From an uncultured Erysipelothrix sp. (lineage in GTDB: Bacteria > Bacillota_I > Bacilli_A > Erysipelotrichales > Erysipelotrichaceae): a stretch of DNA of 44,908 nt. The translations under genes and the position numbers were made by a program. Shown here piece by piece: positions 24,965 to 35,847 of this stretch (position 1 is the stretch's first letter; every line of letters starts with the position of its first letter). The stretch covers positions 1-44,908 of the forward strand of contig CANRNG010000005.1 of the NCBI GenBank assembly GCA_947631935.1. Reading direction: 5' to 3'. Below the pieces are notes generated by a model, which did not search any database, was not told the DNA's origin, and worked only from the letters and a program-made list of their open reading frames with translations.

Positions 24965-25795
24965 ATGAAACTGACAAATGATAAAATAGAAATACAAGTA
25001 GATACGAAGGGTGCGGAGCTTTTTAGTTTGATTGACCTTGAAACAGGGATTGAATATATGTGGCAACAAGATCCAAAATGGTGGGGAAGTGTATCTCCGG
25101 TCTTGTTTCCAAATATTGGCGTGACCCAAGACAGTGTTGTAAAAATTGAAGGCATAACCTACCCAACTACGAAACATGGATTTATGCGGGATACTGAAAT
25201 GGTTGCTTCTAAAGTAGGCGATCGTCTTGTTTTTCATTACGAAAGTACAGATGAAAACTATGCAGTATATCCTTACCGATTTGAGTTGGATATTATTTAT
25301 ACATTAGTAAATAAAAAAGTAGTGATTGCTTATCAACTCAAGAATTTGGAGAATAAAGATATGTATTATAGTTTGGGTGCCCATCCTGCTTTTAATTTTA
25401 AGAAAGGGGATAAAGCGATTTATAAAACTAAAGAAACCCCAAATCGATACCACTTAGAAGGTCCTTTGGTCAAAGAAATTCAAAAAGAAATGATAGATGT
25501 GATAGAAATAACGGATGAAACTTTTGAGAATGATGCTTTAATTCATGATAAAATTGCGTCCATTACTTTAATATCTGACACCCAAAAAGTACATGTTGAA
25601 TGTGGTGAATTTGATTATGTTGGTTTATGGAGTATGCGAAAAGAAGGTGAGATTGCTCCTTTTATTTGTGTTGAACCTTGGCATGGATTACCCGATATGG
25701 TGGGATTTAAGGGTGATATCAAAGATAAGAAAGGGATTCAACATATAAAGGCTTTGGATGAAAAGATACTTAAATTTTCGATAGAAATTGGGTAA
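24965..25795 (+). CDS. Aldose 1-epimerase-like protein (LacX type)
   Basis: 276 residues of the galactose-mutarotase-like beta-sandwich family. Typical LacX-type segments: PVLFPNIG (about 40), KHGFMRD (about 67-73), catalytic-type His in LGAHPAFN (about 135-142), and Glu in CVEPWHGLPD (about 236-245). Likely interconverts anomers of a sugar or sugar phosphate. Ribosome site GGGAGG. The terminator-like hairpin at 25863 follows 67 bases after its stop. Confidence 0.9.
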   Translation: MKLTNDKIEIQVDTKGAELFSLIDLETGIEYMWQQDPKWWGSVSPVLFPNIGVTQDSVVKIEGITYPTTKHGFMRDTEMVASKVGDRLVFHYESTDENYAVYPYRFELDIIYTLVNKKVVIAYQLKNLENKDMYYSLGAHPAFNFKKGDKAIYKTKETPNRYHLEGPLVKEIQKEMIDVIEITDETFENDALIHDKIASITLISDTQKVHVECGEFDYVGLWSMRKEGEIAPFICVEPWHGLPDMVGFKGDIKDKKGIQHIKALDEKILKFSIEIG

Positions 25796-25805
25796 CCCAA
25801 ACAAT

Positions 25806-25823
25806 TTATTAAAAATTTCACAA
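25806..25823. promoter_or_regulatory. Rex-like (NADH-responsive) operator candidate
   Basis: TTATTAAAAATTTCACAA matches 12 of 14 informative positions of the Rex consensus TTGTGAAnnnnTTCACAA. Rex control of adhE is common in Bacillota, so the location fits. A second TTTTCACAA half site lies at 25838-25846. Confidence 0.4.
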
Positions 25824-25837
25824 GCAAAGCGTTTACA
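25824..25837 (+). promoter_or_regulatory. Catabolite-responsive element candidate upstream of adhE
   Basis: GCAAAGCGTTTACA fits the CcpA-site consensus TGWAANCGNTNWCA except for its first two bases; the central CG is intact. Confidence 0.45.
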
Positions 25838-25862
25838 TTTTCACAAGTATGAAATAAAACTT

Positions 25863-25890
25863 AAAACAGGCAACTTTTGTCTGTTTTTTT
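25863..25890 (+). terminator. Intrinsic terminator upstream of adhE
   Basis: AAAACAGGCAA-CTT-TTGTCTGTTTT, 11-bp stem with one G-U pair, then T run. It ends the epimerase-like transcript, or it could attenuate a transcript starting further upstream into adhE. Confidence 0.85.
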
Positions 25891-25891
25891 G

Positions 25892-25920
25892 TTGATGGGT
25901 TTAAGTTACTTGGTTAAGAT
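25892..25920 (+). promoter_or_regulatory. Candidate promoter of adhE
   Basis: TTGATG, 17 bases, TAAGAT, directly after the terminator. A second possibility is TTTACA, 17 bases, TAAAAC (25832-25860), whose start would fall within the terminator stem. Confidence 0.45.
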
Positions 25921-25952
25921 ATATATGTGAATTAAATAACAAGGAGGCGCTT

Positions 25953-28562
25953 ATGACAGCTAAGAAGGAAAATGTTAAAGTTGATAACGAAGTAAATGAG
26001 CTTGTAGCAAAAGCTCATGTTGCTTTGGATGGGTTTATGGAATTGGATCAAGAAGCCATCGATTATATCGTTGCAAAAGCAAGTGTTGCAGCACTTGATA
26101 AGCACGGTGCATTGGCATTGAGTGCAGTTAAGGAAACAGGTAGAGGGGTCTTTGAAGATAAGGCAACTAAAAACTTATTTGCTTGTGAGCACGTGATCAA
26201 TCATATGAGACATCTTAAAACGGTGGGTGTGATTGATGAAGATGATAGTTTGGGAATTACACAAATTGCTGATCCAGTCGGTGTTGTCTGTGGTATTACC
26301 CCAGTTACAAACCCAACGTCAACCACAATCTTTAAATCATTGATTTGTTTGAAAACGAGAAATCCAATTATTTTCTCATTCCATCCATCGGCACAACAAT
26401 GTTCAATTGAAGCCGCAAAAGTGGTCTTGGAAGCAGCTGTTGCAGCAGGAGCTCCTAAGGATTGTATCCAATGGATCGAAAGAGGATCTAAAGAAAAAAC
26501 TGACCAACTCATGAAACATGAGGGTGTTGCAACCATTTTGGCAACAGGTGGAAACGCCATGGTACGTTCAGCCTATTCATGTGGTAAACCTGCATTGGGT
26601 GTGGGGGCAGGTAATGTACCAACCTATATTGAATCCAGCGCAGACTTAGACCAAGCGGTCAATGATATTGCGATGAGTAAAGCCTTTGATAATGGTATGA
26701 TTTGTGCGTGTGAATCTGTTGCGTTTGTGGATAAAGATGTTTATGACACGGTTATTGAAAAGTTTAAGAACTATCATATGGCATTCTTAAGTAAAACAGA
26801 TAAAGAAAAACTTGAACAATACATGTTTGGAACAGGTGTCTTAAATCCAAATGTAGTTGGTAAAGATGCAACATGGATCGCAAATGAAGCAGGTATTAAG
26901 GTTCCTGAAGGAACCAAAGTCTTGGCTGTTGAAATAAAGGCAGTGGGCGATAAAGAATTAATGAGTAAAGAAAAACTATCACCTGTATTGAGCTTTATGA
27001 AAGTTAAAGATTCTAAAGAAGGGCTTGCGATGGCAAAAGCATTGGTTGAATATGATGGACTTGGACACTCCGCTGCAATTCATACCAAAGATTATGACTT
27101 GGCCGTTGAATTTGGTAAAGTGGTTCCTGCCATTAGAATTATTTGGAACTCACCTTCAACCTTTGGTGGTATTGGTAATGTTTATAATGAGTTTATTCCT
27201 TCACTTACTTTGGGTTGTGGATCTTATGGTCATAACTCAGTGGGTGATAACGTAAGTGCAGTGCATTTGTTAAATATTAAAAAAGTGGGAAGAAGAAATA
27301 ATAATATGCAATGGTTCAAAGTGCCCTCAAAAATTTATTTTGAAAGAAATGCAATCCGTTATCTAAAGAGTATGCGAGATGTTGAAAGGGTCTTTGTGGT
27401 TACAGATAGAGCCATGGTTGATCTTGGCTACTACAATAAAATTGTTGAACAACTTAATTTACGTCGTAATGAAGTTCAAATTCAATTATTCTGTGATGTA
27501 GAACCTGATCCTTCACTAGAAACAGTTAAAAAGGGATTTGAATTGATGCAGTCCTTTAAACCAGATACCATTATTGCTTTGGGTGGGGGAAGCCCAATGG
27601 ATGCTGCCAAAGGGATGTGGGTATTCTATGAACACCCAGAAGTTGACTTCAATGATTTGAAACAAAAATTTATTGATATTCGTAAACGTGCCTTTAGATA
27701 TCCTGATTTGGGTCAAAAATCTAAATTGGTGTGTATTCCAACCACATCCGGTACGGGTTCAGAGGTAACACCTTTTGCGGTTATTACCGATACCAAAGCC
27801 AATAAAAAATATCCATTGGCGGATTATTCCTTGGTGCCAACAGTCGCTATTGTTGACCCAATCTTTGTTGATAAACTTCCTGCAGTCGTCACTGCAGATA
27901 CGGGGATGGATGTTTTAACCCATGCAACTGAAGCCTATGTTTCGACATTGGCCAATGATTACACAGATGGGTTATGCATTAAAGCCATTAAAATGGTCTT
28001 TGAGAATTTGGAGCGAAGTGTGAAGCTGGGTGCTAAAGACTTGGAAGCAAGAGAAAAAATGCACAATGCCTCAACTTTAGCAGGGATGGCATTTGGGAAT
28101 GCTTTCTTGGGTATGAACCACTCGATGGCTCATAAAGTGGGTGCACTGTTTGGGACGGTTCCTCATGGACGTATCAATGCTATATTGATGCCTCATGTGA
28201 TTCGTTATAATGGTCAAATACCTCCAAAACCAAGCTTGTGGCCAAAATATAGTAAATATGTTGCACATGAACGCTATGCTGAACTGGCAAGAATCTTAGG
28301 ATTGCCTGCAAGTACAGTTGAAGAAGGTGTGGAAAGCTACGCAAAAGCTTGTCATGATTTGGCAGAGGCTTGTGGTATTAAAATGAGCTTTGAAGCACAG
28401 GGTATTGACGAAAAACAATTTGTTGAATCCCACGAAGACATTGCATATCTTGCATATGAGGATCAATGTTCTCCATGTAACCCCCGGGTTCCAATGGTGA
28501 ATGACATGAAAGAAATCCTCTTGAATGCATATTATGCAGACTCAAAACGCCGTAACCAATAA
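25953..28562 (+). CDS. adhE: Bifunctional aldehyde-alcohol dehydrogenase AdhE
   Basis: 869 residues, full length. The N-terminal CoA-acylating aldehyde dehydrogenase (about 1-440) has catalytic Cys in NGMICACES. The C-terminal iron alcohol dehydrogenase (about 455-869) has GGGSPMDAAKGMW, metal ligands in DTGMDVLTHATEAY and NHSMAHKVG, then VPHGRINAI. It turns acetyl-CoA into ethanol in two NADH-consuming steps and forms spirosomes in other bacteria. It marks mixed-acid/ethanol fermentation. Ribosome site AAGGAGG. The upstream region carries Rex-like and cre-like sites. Monocistronic with its own terminator. Confidence 0.98.
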   Translation: MTAKKENVKVDNEVNELVAKAHVALDGFMELDQEAIDYIVAKASVAALDKHGALALSAVKETGRGVFEDKATKNLFACEHVINHMRHLKTVGVIDEDDSLGITQIADPVGVVCGITPVTNPTSTTIFKSLICLKTRNPIIFSFHPSAQQCSIEAAKVVLEAAVAAGAPKDCIQWIERGSKEKTDQLMKHEGVATILATGGNAMVRSAYSCGKPALGVGAGNVPTYIESSADLDQAVNDIAMSKAFDNGMICACESVAFVDKDVYDTVIEKFKNYHMAFLSKTDKEKLEQYMFGTGVLNPNVVGKDATWIANEAGIKVPEGTKVLAVEIKAVGDKELMSKEKLSPVLSFMKVKDSKEGLAMAKALVEYDGLGHSAAIHTKDYDLAVEFGKVVPAIRIIWNSPSTFGGIGNVYNEFIPSLTLGCGSYGHNSVGDNVSAVHLLNIKKVGRRNNNMQWFKVPSKIYFERNAIRYLKSMRDVERVFVVTDRAMVDLGYYNKIVEQLNLRRNEVQIQLFCDVEPDPSLETVKKGFELMQSFKPDTIIALGGGSPMDAAKGMWVFYEHPEVDFNDLKQKFIDIRKRAFRYPDLGQKSKLVCIPTTSGTGSEVTPFAVITDTKANKKYPLADYSLVPTVAIVDPIFVDKLPAVVTADTGMDVLTHATEAYVSTLANDYTDGLCIKAIKMVFENLERSVKLGAKDLEAREKMHNASTLAGMAFGNAFLGMNHSMAHKVGALFGTVPHGRINAILMPHVIRYNGQIPPKPSLWPKYSKYVAHERYAELARILGLPASTVEEGVESYAKACHDLAEACGIKMSFEAQGIDEKQFVESHEDIAYLAYEDQCSPCNPRVPMVNDMKEILLNAYYADSKRRNQ

Positions 28563-28597
28563 ATAATCCATGACTCCTCATGGGTACGGAATAAACA

Positions 28598-28620
28598 GTC
28601 GGGCTAAGGCTCGACTTTTT
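28598..28620 (+). terminator. Terminator of adhE
   Basis: AGTCGGGC-TAAG-GCTCGACT followed by T run. Confidence 0.88.
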
Positions 28621-28626
28621 ATTAGT

Positions 28627-28655
28627 TTGAATATAGCGCTCAGTATTGATATAAT
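28627..28655 (+). promoter_or_regulatory. Promoter of deoD
   Basis: TTGAAT, 17 bases, TATAAT, 30 bases before the gene. Confidence 0.8.
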
Positions 28656-28685
28656 TAAATTGACATTTTAAGGAGGAAATATAAA

Positions 28686-29399
28686 ATGGCAACACCGCAT
28701 ATTAATGCAAACGAAAACCAAATCGCAAAGGTTGTTCTCATGCCTGGAGATCCATTGCGTGCAAAATTTATTGCTGAAACATTCTTGGAGGATGTAGTTC
28801 AGTTTAATGAAGTTAGAAATATGTTTGGATACACTGGAACATATAAGGGACAAAAAGTAAGTGTTATGGGTTCAGGCATGGGGATGCCAAGTATTGGTAT
28901 CTACTCATATGAACTCTTTGACCAATATGGCGTAGAAGCCATCATTCGTATTGGTTCAGCTGGATCCTATAGTGATAAAGCCCATGTTTATGATGTAGTA
29001 TTGGCAGATAGCTGCTACTCTGAATCAACATTCGCAAAAGTGGCCTTTAACTATGAAGGCAATATTATGGAGCCTTCTGCATCACTCAACAAACTTTTAA
29101 AAGATAAAGCAGAAGCATTAAACATTCCAATGATTGCAGGTCGCATTCATAGTAGTGATGTATTTTATCGTGACTCAGGTGTGACATGGGAAGACATTCG
29201 TGACCAACATGATGTTTTATGTGTTGAAATGGAGTCCTTTGCTTTATTTGCCAACGCAAAGAAATTGGGAAAGAAAGCAGCTTGTGTGCTCACGATTTCT
29301 GATTCATTTGTGACTGAAGAAGTTACATCTGCAGAAGAACGTCAAAATTCTTTCACAAAAATGATGGAAATTGCTCTGGAAGCAGCCATTGATTTGTAA
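28686..29399 (+). CDS. deoD: Purine nucleoside phosphorylase, DeoD type
   Basis: 237 residues, typical for the hexameric bacterial enzyme that phosphorolyses purine (deoxy)ribonucleosides. Segments seen: HINANENQIAKVVLMPGDPLRA with the phosphate-binding Gly-Asp (about 20), GSGMGMPS, RIGSAGS (about 98), CVEMESFALF (about 180) for ribose binding, and the catalytic-type Asp in TISDSF (about 203). Stand-alone gene with its own promoter and terminator; no deo operon partners are adjacent. Confidence 0.96.
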   Translation: MATPHINANENQIAKVVLMPGDPLRAKFIAETFLEDVVQFNEVRNMFGYTGTYKGQKVSVMGSGMGMPSIGIYSYELFDQYGVEAIIRIGSAGSYSDKAHVYDVVLADSCYSESTFAKVAFNYEGNIMEPSASLNKLLKDKAEALNIPMIAGRIHSSDVFYRDSGVTWEDIRDQHDVLCVEMESFALFANAKKLGKKAACVLTISDSFVTEEVTSAEERQNSFTKMMEIALEAAIDL

Positions 29400-29404
29400 T
29401 TATC

Positions 29405-29431
29405 AACCGAGATTTATATCTCGGTTTTTTT
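29405..29431 (+). terminator. Terminator of deoD
   Basis: AACCGAGAT-TTAT-ATCTCGGTT followed by T run. Confidence 0.92.
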
Positions 29432-29457
29432 GTACAAATAATAATGAGGCATCTATT

Positions 29458-29485
29458 TTGACTTTTGATGGTTCTGTGCTATAAT
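29458..29485 (+). promoter_or_regulatory. Promoter of the copper operon
   Basis: TTGACT, 16 bases, TATAAT; the operator lies just downstream over the expected start point. Confidence 0.8.
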
Positions 29486-29492
29486 TTAACCG

Positions 29493-29511
29493 TACCCCCT
29501 AGGAGGGGGAT
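29493..29511. promoter_or_regulatory. CsoR operator of the copper operon
   Basis: TACCCCCTAGGAGGGGGAT, an imperfect G/C palindrome with CCCCCT/AGGGGG arms, typical of CsoR operators before copA. It differs from the persulfide-cassette operator in the G/C run length and in position relative to the -10, which may help keep the two repressors separate. Confidence 0.8.
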
Positions 29512-29522
29512 GGGAGGAAGCA

Positions 29523-29777
29523 ATGAAAGCAGAAGGAATGAAGTATTTAAAAATGGCAAATGGACAATTACAAGCATCCATTAAAATGTTGGAAGAGGAT
29601 CGTTATTGTGTGGATGTTTCACACCAAATTCTTGCTACCATTTCATTACTAAAAAAAGCGAATGCTGCCATGCTTAAACAACATATGGAGCATTGTGTGA
29701 CGGATGCCTTTAAAGAAGGTGCCGGAGAAACTAAAATTGAAGAGGTTTTAACGTTATTTAATAAAATGATTGATTAG
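29523..29777 (+). CDS. csoR: Copper-sensing repressor CsoR
   Basis: 84-residue CsoR-family protein. The copper site is complete: Cys29, His54 and Cys58 (C-x24-H-x3-C), the arrangement of Cu(I)-binding CsoR. The N-terminal family motif is slightly altered ([17 protein letters not shown]). Cu(I) binding is known to release CsoR from DNA, which would derepress copA and copZ. First gene of the operon, with its operator directly upstream and ribosome site GGGAGG. Confidence 0.93.
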   Translation: MKAEGMKYLKMANGQLQASIKMLEEDRYCVDVSHQILATISLLKKANAAMLKQHMEHCVTDAFKEGAGETKIEEVLTLFNKMID

Positions 29778-29791
29778 AAAGGATTTTTTTT

Positions 29792-32242
29792 ATGAACAAG
29801 AAGGAATTTATAATTGATGGTATGACTTGTGCCTCATGTGTGGCCAGTGTTGAGAAAGCAATTCAAGCAGTACCAGGGGTCGATAGTGTGAGTGTCAATT
29901 TAATGACCCATAAGGCCAGTGTTAATTTAGATGAATCCGTATCTTCTGATACGATTATAGATGCGGTCAACAACACTGGGTATGAAGCATCCTTACCTGT
30001 TTCATTAAAAACCTTGGATTTGGCCATTGAAGGCATGACTTGTGCTTCCTGTGTTGCCAGTGTTGAGAAAGGGATTGGCAGTTTGCCTGGAGTTGAAAGT
30101 GTCAGTGTTAATTTGTTGAAGGAATCAGCACGTCTTACCTATGATCCAAGAGCTTTGAAGTCGCAAGATATTATCGATAAGGTTTCAGATGTGGGTTATA
30201 AAGCGATTCGAAGTTTCGATGTGGTAGAAAAAGATGATGAAACTAAGATTAAAGAAGCGAAGAAAGAACGTTTTAACTTAATTGCTTCATTGGTACTGGC
30301 TGGAATAATTTTATATGTGGCCATGGGTCCGATGATTTTTCCAGGACTTTATGTACCTGCATTTATTGATGCCCATCATAATGCGATGAATTATGCAATC
30401 TTCCAAGCGTTGATTACCATTCCGGTGGTTTGGATTTATCGAGACATTTATAAAAGAGGGTTTAGAACTCTATTCAAGGGACATCCCAATATGGATTCCT
30501 TGGTTGCGATCGGTACTTTGAGCGCCATTCTCTATAGTATTTATGGCATGGTTCGTATATTCAATGGGGATGCAAGCTTTGCGCATCATCTCTATTTTGA
30601 ATCGGCAACCGTTATTTTAGCGCTCGTTGGTTTGGGTAAATATATGGAAGAGATTTCTAAAAGAAAGACGACTTCAGCCATTTCTTCATTATTAAATCTG
30701 AAACCCAAAACAGCTTTCTTACTTAAAGATGGAAAAGAGGTTGAAGTTGATGTGGATGAAATTGTGGTGGGGGATTTGCTTGTGGTGCGTCCAGGTGAAC
30801 AAATTCCTATGGATGGTATCATCCTTGAAGGACAATCGGCATTGGATGAATCCATGTTGACAGGTGAGAGTTTGCCGGTTGATAAAACAGTATCGGATTC
30901 TGTCATTATGGGTACTTTAAATATTAATGGACGTATCTTGGTTAAAGCTTCGGTAGACAACCAAAACACCAAATTGGCGCAAATCGTTAAGATGGTGGAA
31001 GATGCACAATCTGAAAAAGCGCCGATTGCGAAGATTGCAGATAAGGTTTCAGCAGTCTTTGTGCCAGTGGTGATTGTGATTGCGATTGTGGCGGGTTTGG
31101 CTTGGTATTTGGGCACCCGTGATTTAGAATTTAGTTTGACTATATTTGTGACCATCTTGGTTATTGCCTGTCCCTGTGCCTTGGGTCTTGCGACACCGAC
31201 TGCCATTATGGTTGGAACAGGTGTGGGAGCAAGTCATGGTGTCTTTATGAAATCAGCTGAAGCACTTGAAACATTGGCCCATGTGGATACAGTGGTCTTT
31301 GATAAAACAGGTACTTTAACACATGGTGAGCCTAAGGTGACGGATTTAATTTCATATAGTGACGTTGATGTCTTGAAACTTGTGGCTTCTTTGGAAGATT
31401 ACTCTGAACATCCACTTGCAAGAGCGATTGTTAGGGATGCTGAAGAAAAGGATATTGCGTTGGTTCAAGTTGAAGATTTTAAAGCCATCTTGGGTCGTGG
31501 TATTCAAGGACAAGTTGATAAAAAACAATTGTTGGTGGGTAATGAAGCCTTTATGCATGAAGCCAATATAACATTGGATGCATCTGTTTTAGCAGATATT
31601 GATATGTTGTCAAAACAAGGTAAAACAGCCATGATTGCTGCTTATGATCAAAAAATTGTAGGCTTGATTGCAGTTGCGGATACTGTTAAAGATGAAGCGA
31701 AGTCTGTAATCAAAGGTTTACATAATCTGGGGATTGAAGTTGTGATGTTGACAGGGGATCATCATCAAACTGCAAAGGCGATTGCGGATAGTTTGGATAT
31801 TGACGTTGTTGTTTCTGAGGTTTTACCGGATGAAAAAGCAAACCATGTTAAAGAGATTCAGTCTCAAGGAAAAGTGGTTGTCATGGTGGGGGATGGTATC
31901 AACGATGCAGTGGCATTGGTGCAATCTGATGTCGGTGTCGCGATTGGTACTGGAACCGATGTTGCGGTTGATAGTGCTAAAGTGGTTTTGATGAAGGATA
32001 ATTTACGAGTGCTTTTAGAAGCCATTCGTTTAAGTAAAGCAACCATTCGAAATATTAAACAAAACCTATTCTGGGCATTTGCCTATAACGTAGTGGGCAT
32101 TCCATTTGCGGCTGGGTTGTTATATCTTTTATTTAACGGTCCACTTCTTAATCCTATGATTGCAGGGGCTGCTATGGCATTTAGTTCAGTTTCTGTTGTG
32201 GTAAACGCATTGCGTTTGAGAAGATTTAAGTTTAGAATGTAG
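29792..32242 (+). CDS. copA: Copper-exporting P1B-type ATPase CopA
   Basis: 816 residues. Two N-terminal heavy-metal domains (MTCASC at Cys13/Cys16 and Cys84/Cys87), eight membrane helices, membrane CPC motif (C460-P-C462), phosphorylation Asp504 in DKTGT, HP motif at His540 (SEHPLA) and hinge GDGIND (701-705). It exports Cu(I). Oddity: the residue after GDGINDA is Val707 where the family almost always has Pro (GDGINDAPAL). The rest of the protein is intact, so activity is still expected. Sits 14 bases after csoR; copZ follows after 13 bases. Confidence 0.97.
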   Translation: MNKKEFIIDGMTCASCVASVEKAIQAVPGVDSVSVNLMTHKASVNLDESVSSDTIIDAVNNTGYEASLPVSLKTLDLAIEGMTCASCVASVEKGIGSLPGVESVSVNLLKESARLTYDPRALKSQDIIDKVSDVGYKAIRSFDVVEKDDETKIKEAKKERFNLIASLVLAGIILYVAMGPMIFPGLYVPAFIDAHHNAMNYAIFQALITIPVVWIYRDIYKRGFRTLFKGHPNMDSLVAIGTLSAILYSIYGMVRIFNGDASFAHHLYFESATVILALVGLGKYMEEISKRKTTSAISSLLNLKPKTAFLLKDGKEVEVDVDEIVVGDLLVVRPGEQIPMDGIILEGQSALDESMLTGESLPVDKTVSDSVIMGTLNINGRILVKASVDNQNTKLAQIVKMVEDAQSEKAPIAKIADKVSAVFVPVVIVIAIVAGLAWYLGTRDLEFSLTIFVTILVIACPCALGLATPTAIMVGTGVGASHGVFMKSAEALETLAHVDTVVFDKTGTLTHGEPKVTDLISYSDVDVLKLVASLEDYSEHPLARAIVRDAEEKDIALVQVEDFKAILGRGIQGQVDKKQLLVGNEAFMHEANITLDASVLADIDMLSKQGKTAMIAAYDQKIVGLIAVADTVKDEAKSVIKGLHNLGIEVVMLTGDHHQTAKAIADSLDIDVVVSEVLPDEKANHVKEIQSQGKVVVMVGDGINDAVALVQSDVGVAIGTGTDVAVDSAKVVLMKDNLRVLLEAIRLSKATIRNIKQNLFWAFAYNVVGIPFAAGLLYLLFNGPLLNPMIAGAAMAFSSVSVVVNALRLRRFKFRM

Positions 32243-32255
32243 ATGGAGGCGCAGT

Positions 32256-32450
32256 ATGAAAAAACATATATTATTTGTGGATGGCATGAATTGCCAACAT
32301 TGTGTCAAGAAAGTTTCTGATGCTTTGGATCAAGAAAATGTTGATTACGAAGTGAAGTTGGAACAAGGAACTGTCATTGTGACAGGTGACAATGATGCAA
32401 TTCGTGCCTCTAAAAATGCAATTATTAAAGCTGGATATCAAGTTAAGTGA
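32256..32450 (+). CDS. copZ: Copper chaperone CopZ
   Basis: 64-residue single heavy-metal-associated domain with the metal loop GMNCQHC (Cys13/Cys16 region) and ferredoxin-like fold length. It carries Cu(I) to CopA's N-terminal domains and CsoR. GGAGG ribosome site. Its last codons form the left arm of the operon terminator. Confidence 0.95.
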   Translation: MKKHILFVDGMNCQHCVKKVSDALDQENVDYEVKLEQGTVIVTGDNDAIRASKNAIIKAGYQVK

Positions 32451-32466
32451 AATCCAGCTTTTCTTT
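32427..32466 (+). terminator. Terminator of the copper operon, overlapping copZ
   Basis: AAAGCTGGAT pairs with ATCCAGCTTT across a 15-base loop that holds the copZ stop codon; T-rich tail. Translating ribosomes at the copZ end would disrupt the stem. Confidence 0.65.
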
Positions 32467-32488
32467 TGTTAAATCTTGCTTGTGTTCA

Positions 32489-32517
32489 TTGTAAGCCCCC
32501 CATATATTTGATATAAT
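32489..32517 (+). promoter_or_regulatory. Promoter of the pgk-tpiA-eno operon
   Basis: TTGTAA, 17 bases, TATAAT, 25 bases upstream of pgk. Confidence 0.78.
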
Positions 32518-32542
32518 AAACGTGTTATATAAGGAGGAAATT

Positions 32543-33745
32543 ATGGCAAAAAAGACAGTAAGAGATTTAGATGTTGCTGGCAAGAAAGCAATCGTACGTG
32601 TTGATTTTAACGTGCCACTTAAAGATGGCGTAATCACAGACGATAACCGTATTCTTGGTGCGTTGCCAACCATCAATTATTTGTTGGAAAACAATGCAAA
32701 AATAATTCTTATGTCACACCTTGGAAAAGTAAATCACAAGGATGAAGCACAAACTGCAAAGGACAAAGCCAAAAATAACATGGCGCCTGTTGCGAAACGT
32801 TTGGCTGAACTGCTTCCTAATACAAAAGTTACATTTGTGGATGTAACCCGTGGAAAAGTTCTTGAAGATGCTGTGGCAAATATGGAAAATGGCGAAATTA
32901 TCTTGGTTCAAAATACGCGTTACGAAAGTGGCGAAAGTAAAAATGATCCGGGATTGGGTAAGTACTGGGCTAGCTTGGGTGACTTGTTTGTATCCGATGC
33001 TTTTGGATCTGTCCATAGAGCGCATGCTTCTACCGTTGGTATCGCAGAACATTTACCATCTGCGCTTGGCTTCTTAGTAGAGAAAGAAGTTAAATTTATT
33101 GGTGATGCAATTTATTCACCAAAGCGTCCCTTCGTGGCGATTTTGGGTGGCGCAAAAGTCAGTGACAAAATTAATGTCATTGATAACTTATTAAACATTG
33201 CTGATAAAGTGATTGTGGGTGGGGGTATGGCCTATACATTCTATAAAGCAATGGGTTATGAAGTGGGTACTTCTTTATTGGAAGAAGACCGCGTTGAGGT
33301 TGCAAAACGTGTCATTGAAAAAGCAGGTGATAAACTTGTCTTGCCAATTGATACAGTGGTCGCAAAAGAATTTGCGCCTGATGCAGCCCATGAAGTTGTA
33401 AAGGCTTCTGAAATTCCATCAGATATGATGGGACTTGATATTGGACCTGAATCTGTAGCATTATTTAAAGATGCTTTAGAAGGTGCTCAAACTGTGGTTT
33501 GGAATGGTCCGATGGGTGTTTTTGAATTTGAAGCTTTCGCTAAAGGAACGCTTGAAATTTGTAAAGCGATCACTGAGTTACCAGATGCATTGACTGTAAT
33601 TGGTGGTGGTGATTCTGCAGCTGCAGCCATTCAACTTGGATTTAAAGATAAAATCACACATATCTCTACTGGAGGCGGTGCGAGTTTAGAATTTATGGAA
33701 GGTAAAGATCTTCCTGGTATTTCAATTATTGAGGAGAAAGCTTAA
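32543..33745 (+). CDS. pgk: Phosphoglycerate kinase
   Basis: 400 residues from ATG 32543, six bases after AAGGAGG; the track's start at 32522 lies upstream of this site and has none of its own. Family segments: [16 protein letters not shown] (about 12-27), LMSHLGK, the substrate Arg in [17 protein letters not shown] (about 200), WNGPMGVFE (about 325) and GGGDSAAA near the end for nucleotide binding. Makes ATP from 1,3-bisphosphoglycerate. First gene of a glycolytic operon; tpiA follows after 2 bases. No gap gene adjoins. Confidence 0.97.
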   Translation: MAKKTVRDLDVAGKKAIVRVDFNVPLKDGVITDDNRILGALPTINYLLENNAKIILMSHLGKVNHKDEAQTAKDKAKNNMAPVAKRLAELLPNTKVTFVDVTRGKVLEDAVANMENGEIILVQNTRYESGESKNDPGLGKYWASLGDLFVSDAFGSVHRAHASTVGIAEHLPSALGFLVEKEVKFIGDAIYSPKRPFVAILGGAKVSDKINVIDNLLNIADKVIVGGGMAYTFYKAMGYEVGTSLLEEDRVEVAKRVIEKAGDKLVLPIDTVVAKEFAPDAAHEVVKASEIPSDMMGLDIGPESVALFKDALEGAQTVVWNGPMGVFEFEAFAKGTLEICKAITELPDALTVIGGGDSAAAAIQLGFKDKITHISTGGGASLEFMEGKDLPGISIIEEKA

Positions 33746-33747
33746 GA

Positions 33748-34488
33748 ATGAGAAAACCAATTATATTTGGAAACTGGAAAATGAATAAAACCAATGCGGA
33801 CGCAAAAGCATTTGTTGAAGGCGTTGATGGATACATTACAGATAAAGCTGATTTTGGGGTTGCGGTGCCTTTTACAGCGCTTGATACAGCAATCAAGAGT
33901 GCACACAATCTAAAAATTGCAGCTCAAAATGTTCACTTTGAAGCCAATGGTGCTTATACCGGTGAAATTTCTGTGGCTATGCTAAAAGAATTGGGTACAG
34001 AATGGGTTGTGCTTGGACACTCTGAACGTCGTCAGTATTTCAATGAATCTGATGCAGACATTCAAAAGAAAGCAGCAGTTTCAATTGAAGCTGGAATGAC
34101 CCCAATTATCTGTGTTGGAGAAACTTTGTTTGAATTTGAAGCGGGTAAAACAGAACGTGTTGTTCGTAAACAAGTTTCAGGTTGCTTATCTGGATTAAAA
34201 GCAGATGATGTTGCAAACTTAGTGATTGCTTATGAACCCGTTTGGGCGATTGGTACAGGTAAGAGTGCAACCGTTGAAATTGCGCAAGATACCTGTGCAC
34301 TTGTTCGTGATGAGGTGCGTAATTTATTTGGTGATGATGTTGCAAGTAAAGTTAGAATCCAATATGGTGGCTCAGTAAAGCCGGATAATATTGAAGAATA
34401 CATGTCACAAGAAGACATTGATGGTGCTTTAATTGGGGGTGCTTCATTAGAAGTTGCCTCATTCAAAGCCATCATTGATGCAATTTAA
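33748..34488 (+). CDS. tpiA: Triosephosphate isomerase
   Basis: 246-residue TIM barrel. Catalytic Lys11 (NWKMN), His91 (LGHSERR) and Glu163 (AYEPVWAIGTG) are all present, with phosphate-loop GGSV and GALIGGASL near the end. Interconverts dihydroxyacetone phosphate and glyceraldehyde-3-phosphate. Directly follows pgk, with GAGGAG ribosome site inside its end. Confidence 0.98.
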   Translation: MRKPIIFGNWKMNKTNADAKAFVEGVDGYITDKADFGVAVPFTALDTAIKSAHNLKIAAQNVHFEANGAYTGEISVAMLKELGTEWVVLGHSERRQYFNESDADIQKKAAVSIEAGMTPIICVGETLFEFEAGKTERVVRKQVSGCLSGLKADDVANLVIAYEPVWAIGTGKSATVEIAQDTCALVRDEVRNLFGDDVASKVRIQYGGSVKPDNIEEYMSQEDIDGALIGGASLEVASFKAIIDAI

Positions 34489-34505
34489 AAACAGGAGGAA
34501 TATAG

Positions 34506-35804
<1,299 letters not shown>

Positions 35805-35817
35805 TTTAAGCAATGAA

Positions 35818-35847
35818 AAAGAACCTTAATCAACAAGGTTCTTTTTT
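35818..35847. terminator. Terminator of the glycolytic operon
   Basis: AAAGAACCTT-AATCAAC-AAGGTTCTTT followed by T run; A run on the other side suits the convergent gene, whose stop codon lies in the stem. Confidence 0.9.

Noticed and set aside
30592-31206. 204-residue minus-strand ORF inside copA
   Set aside because: Antisense shadow of an intact copA; Ser/Thr/Ile-rich low-information translation, no ribosome site.
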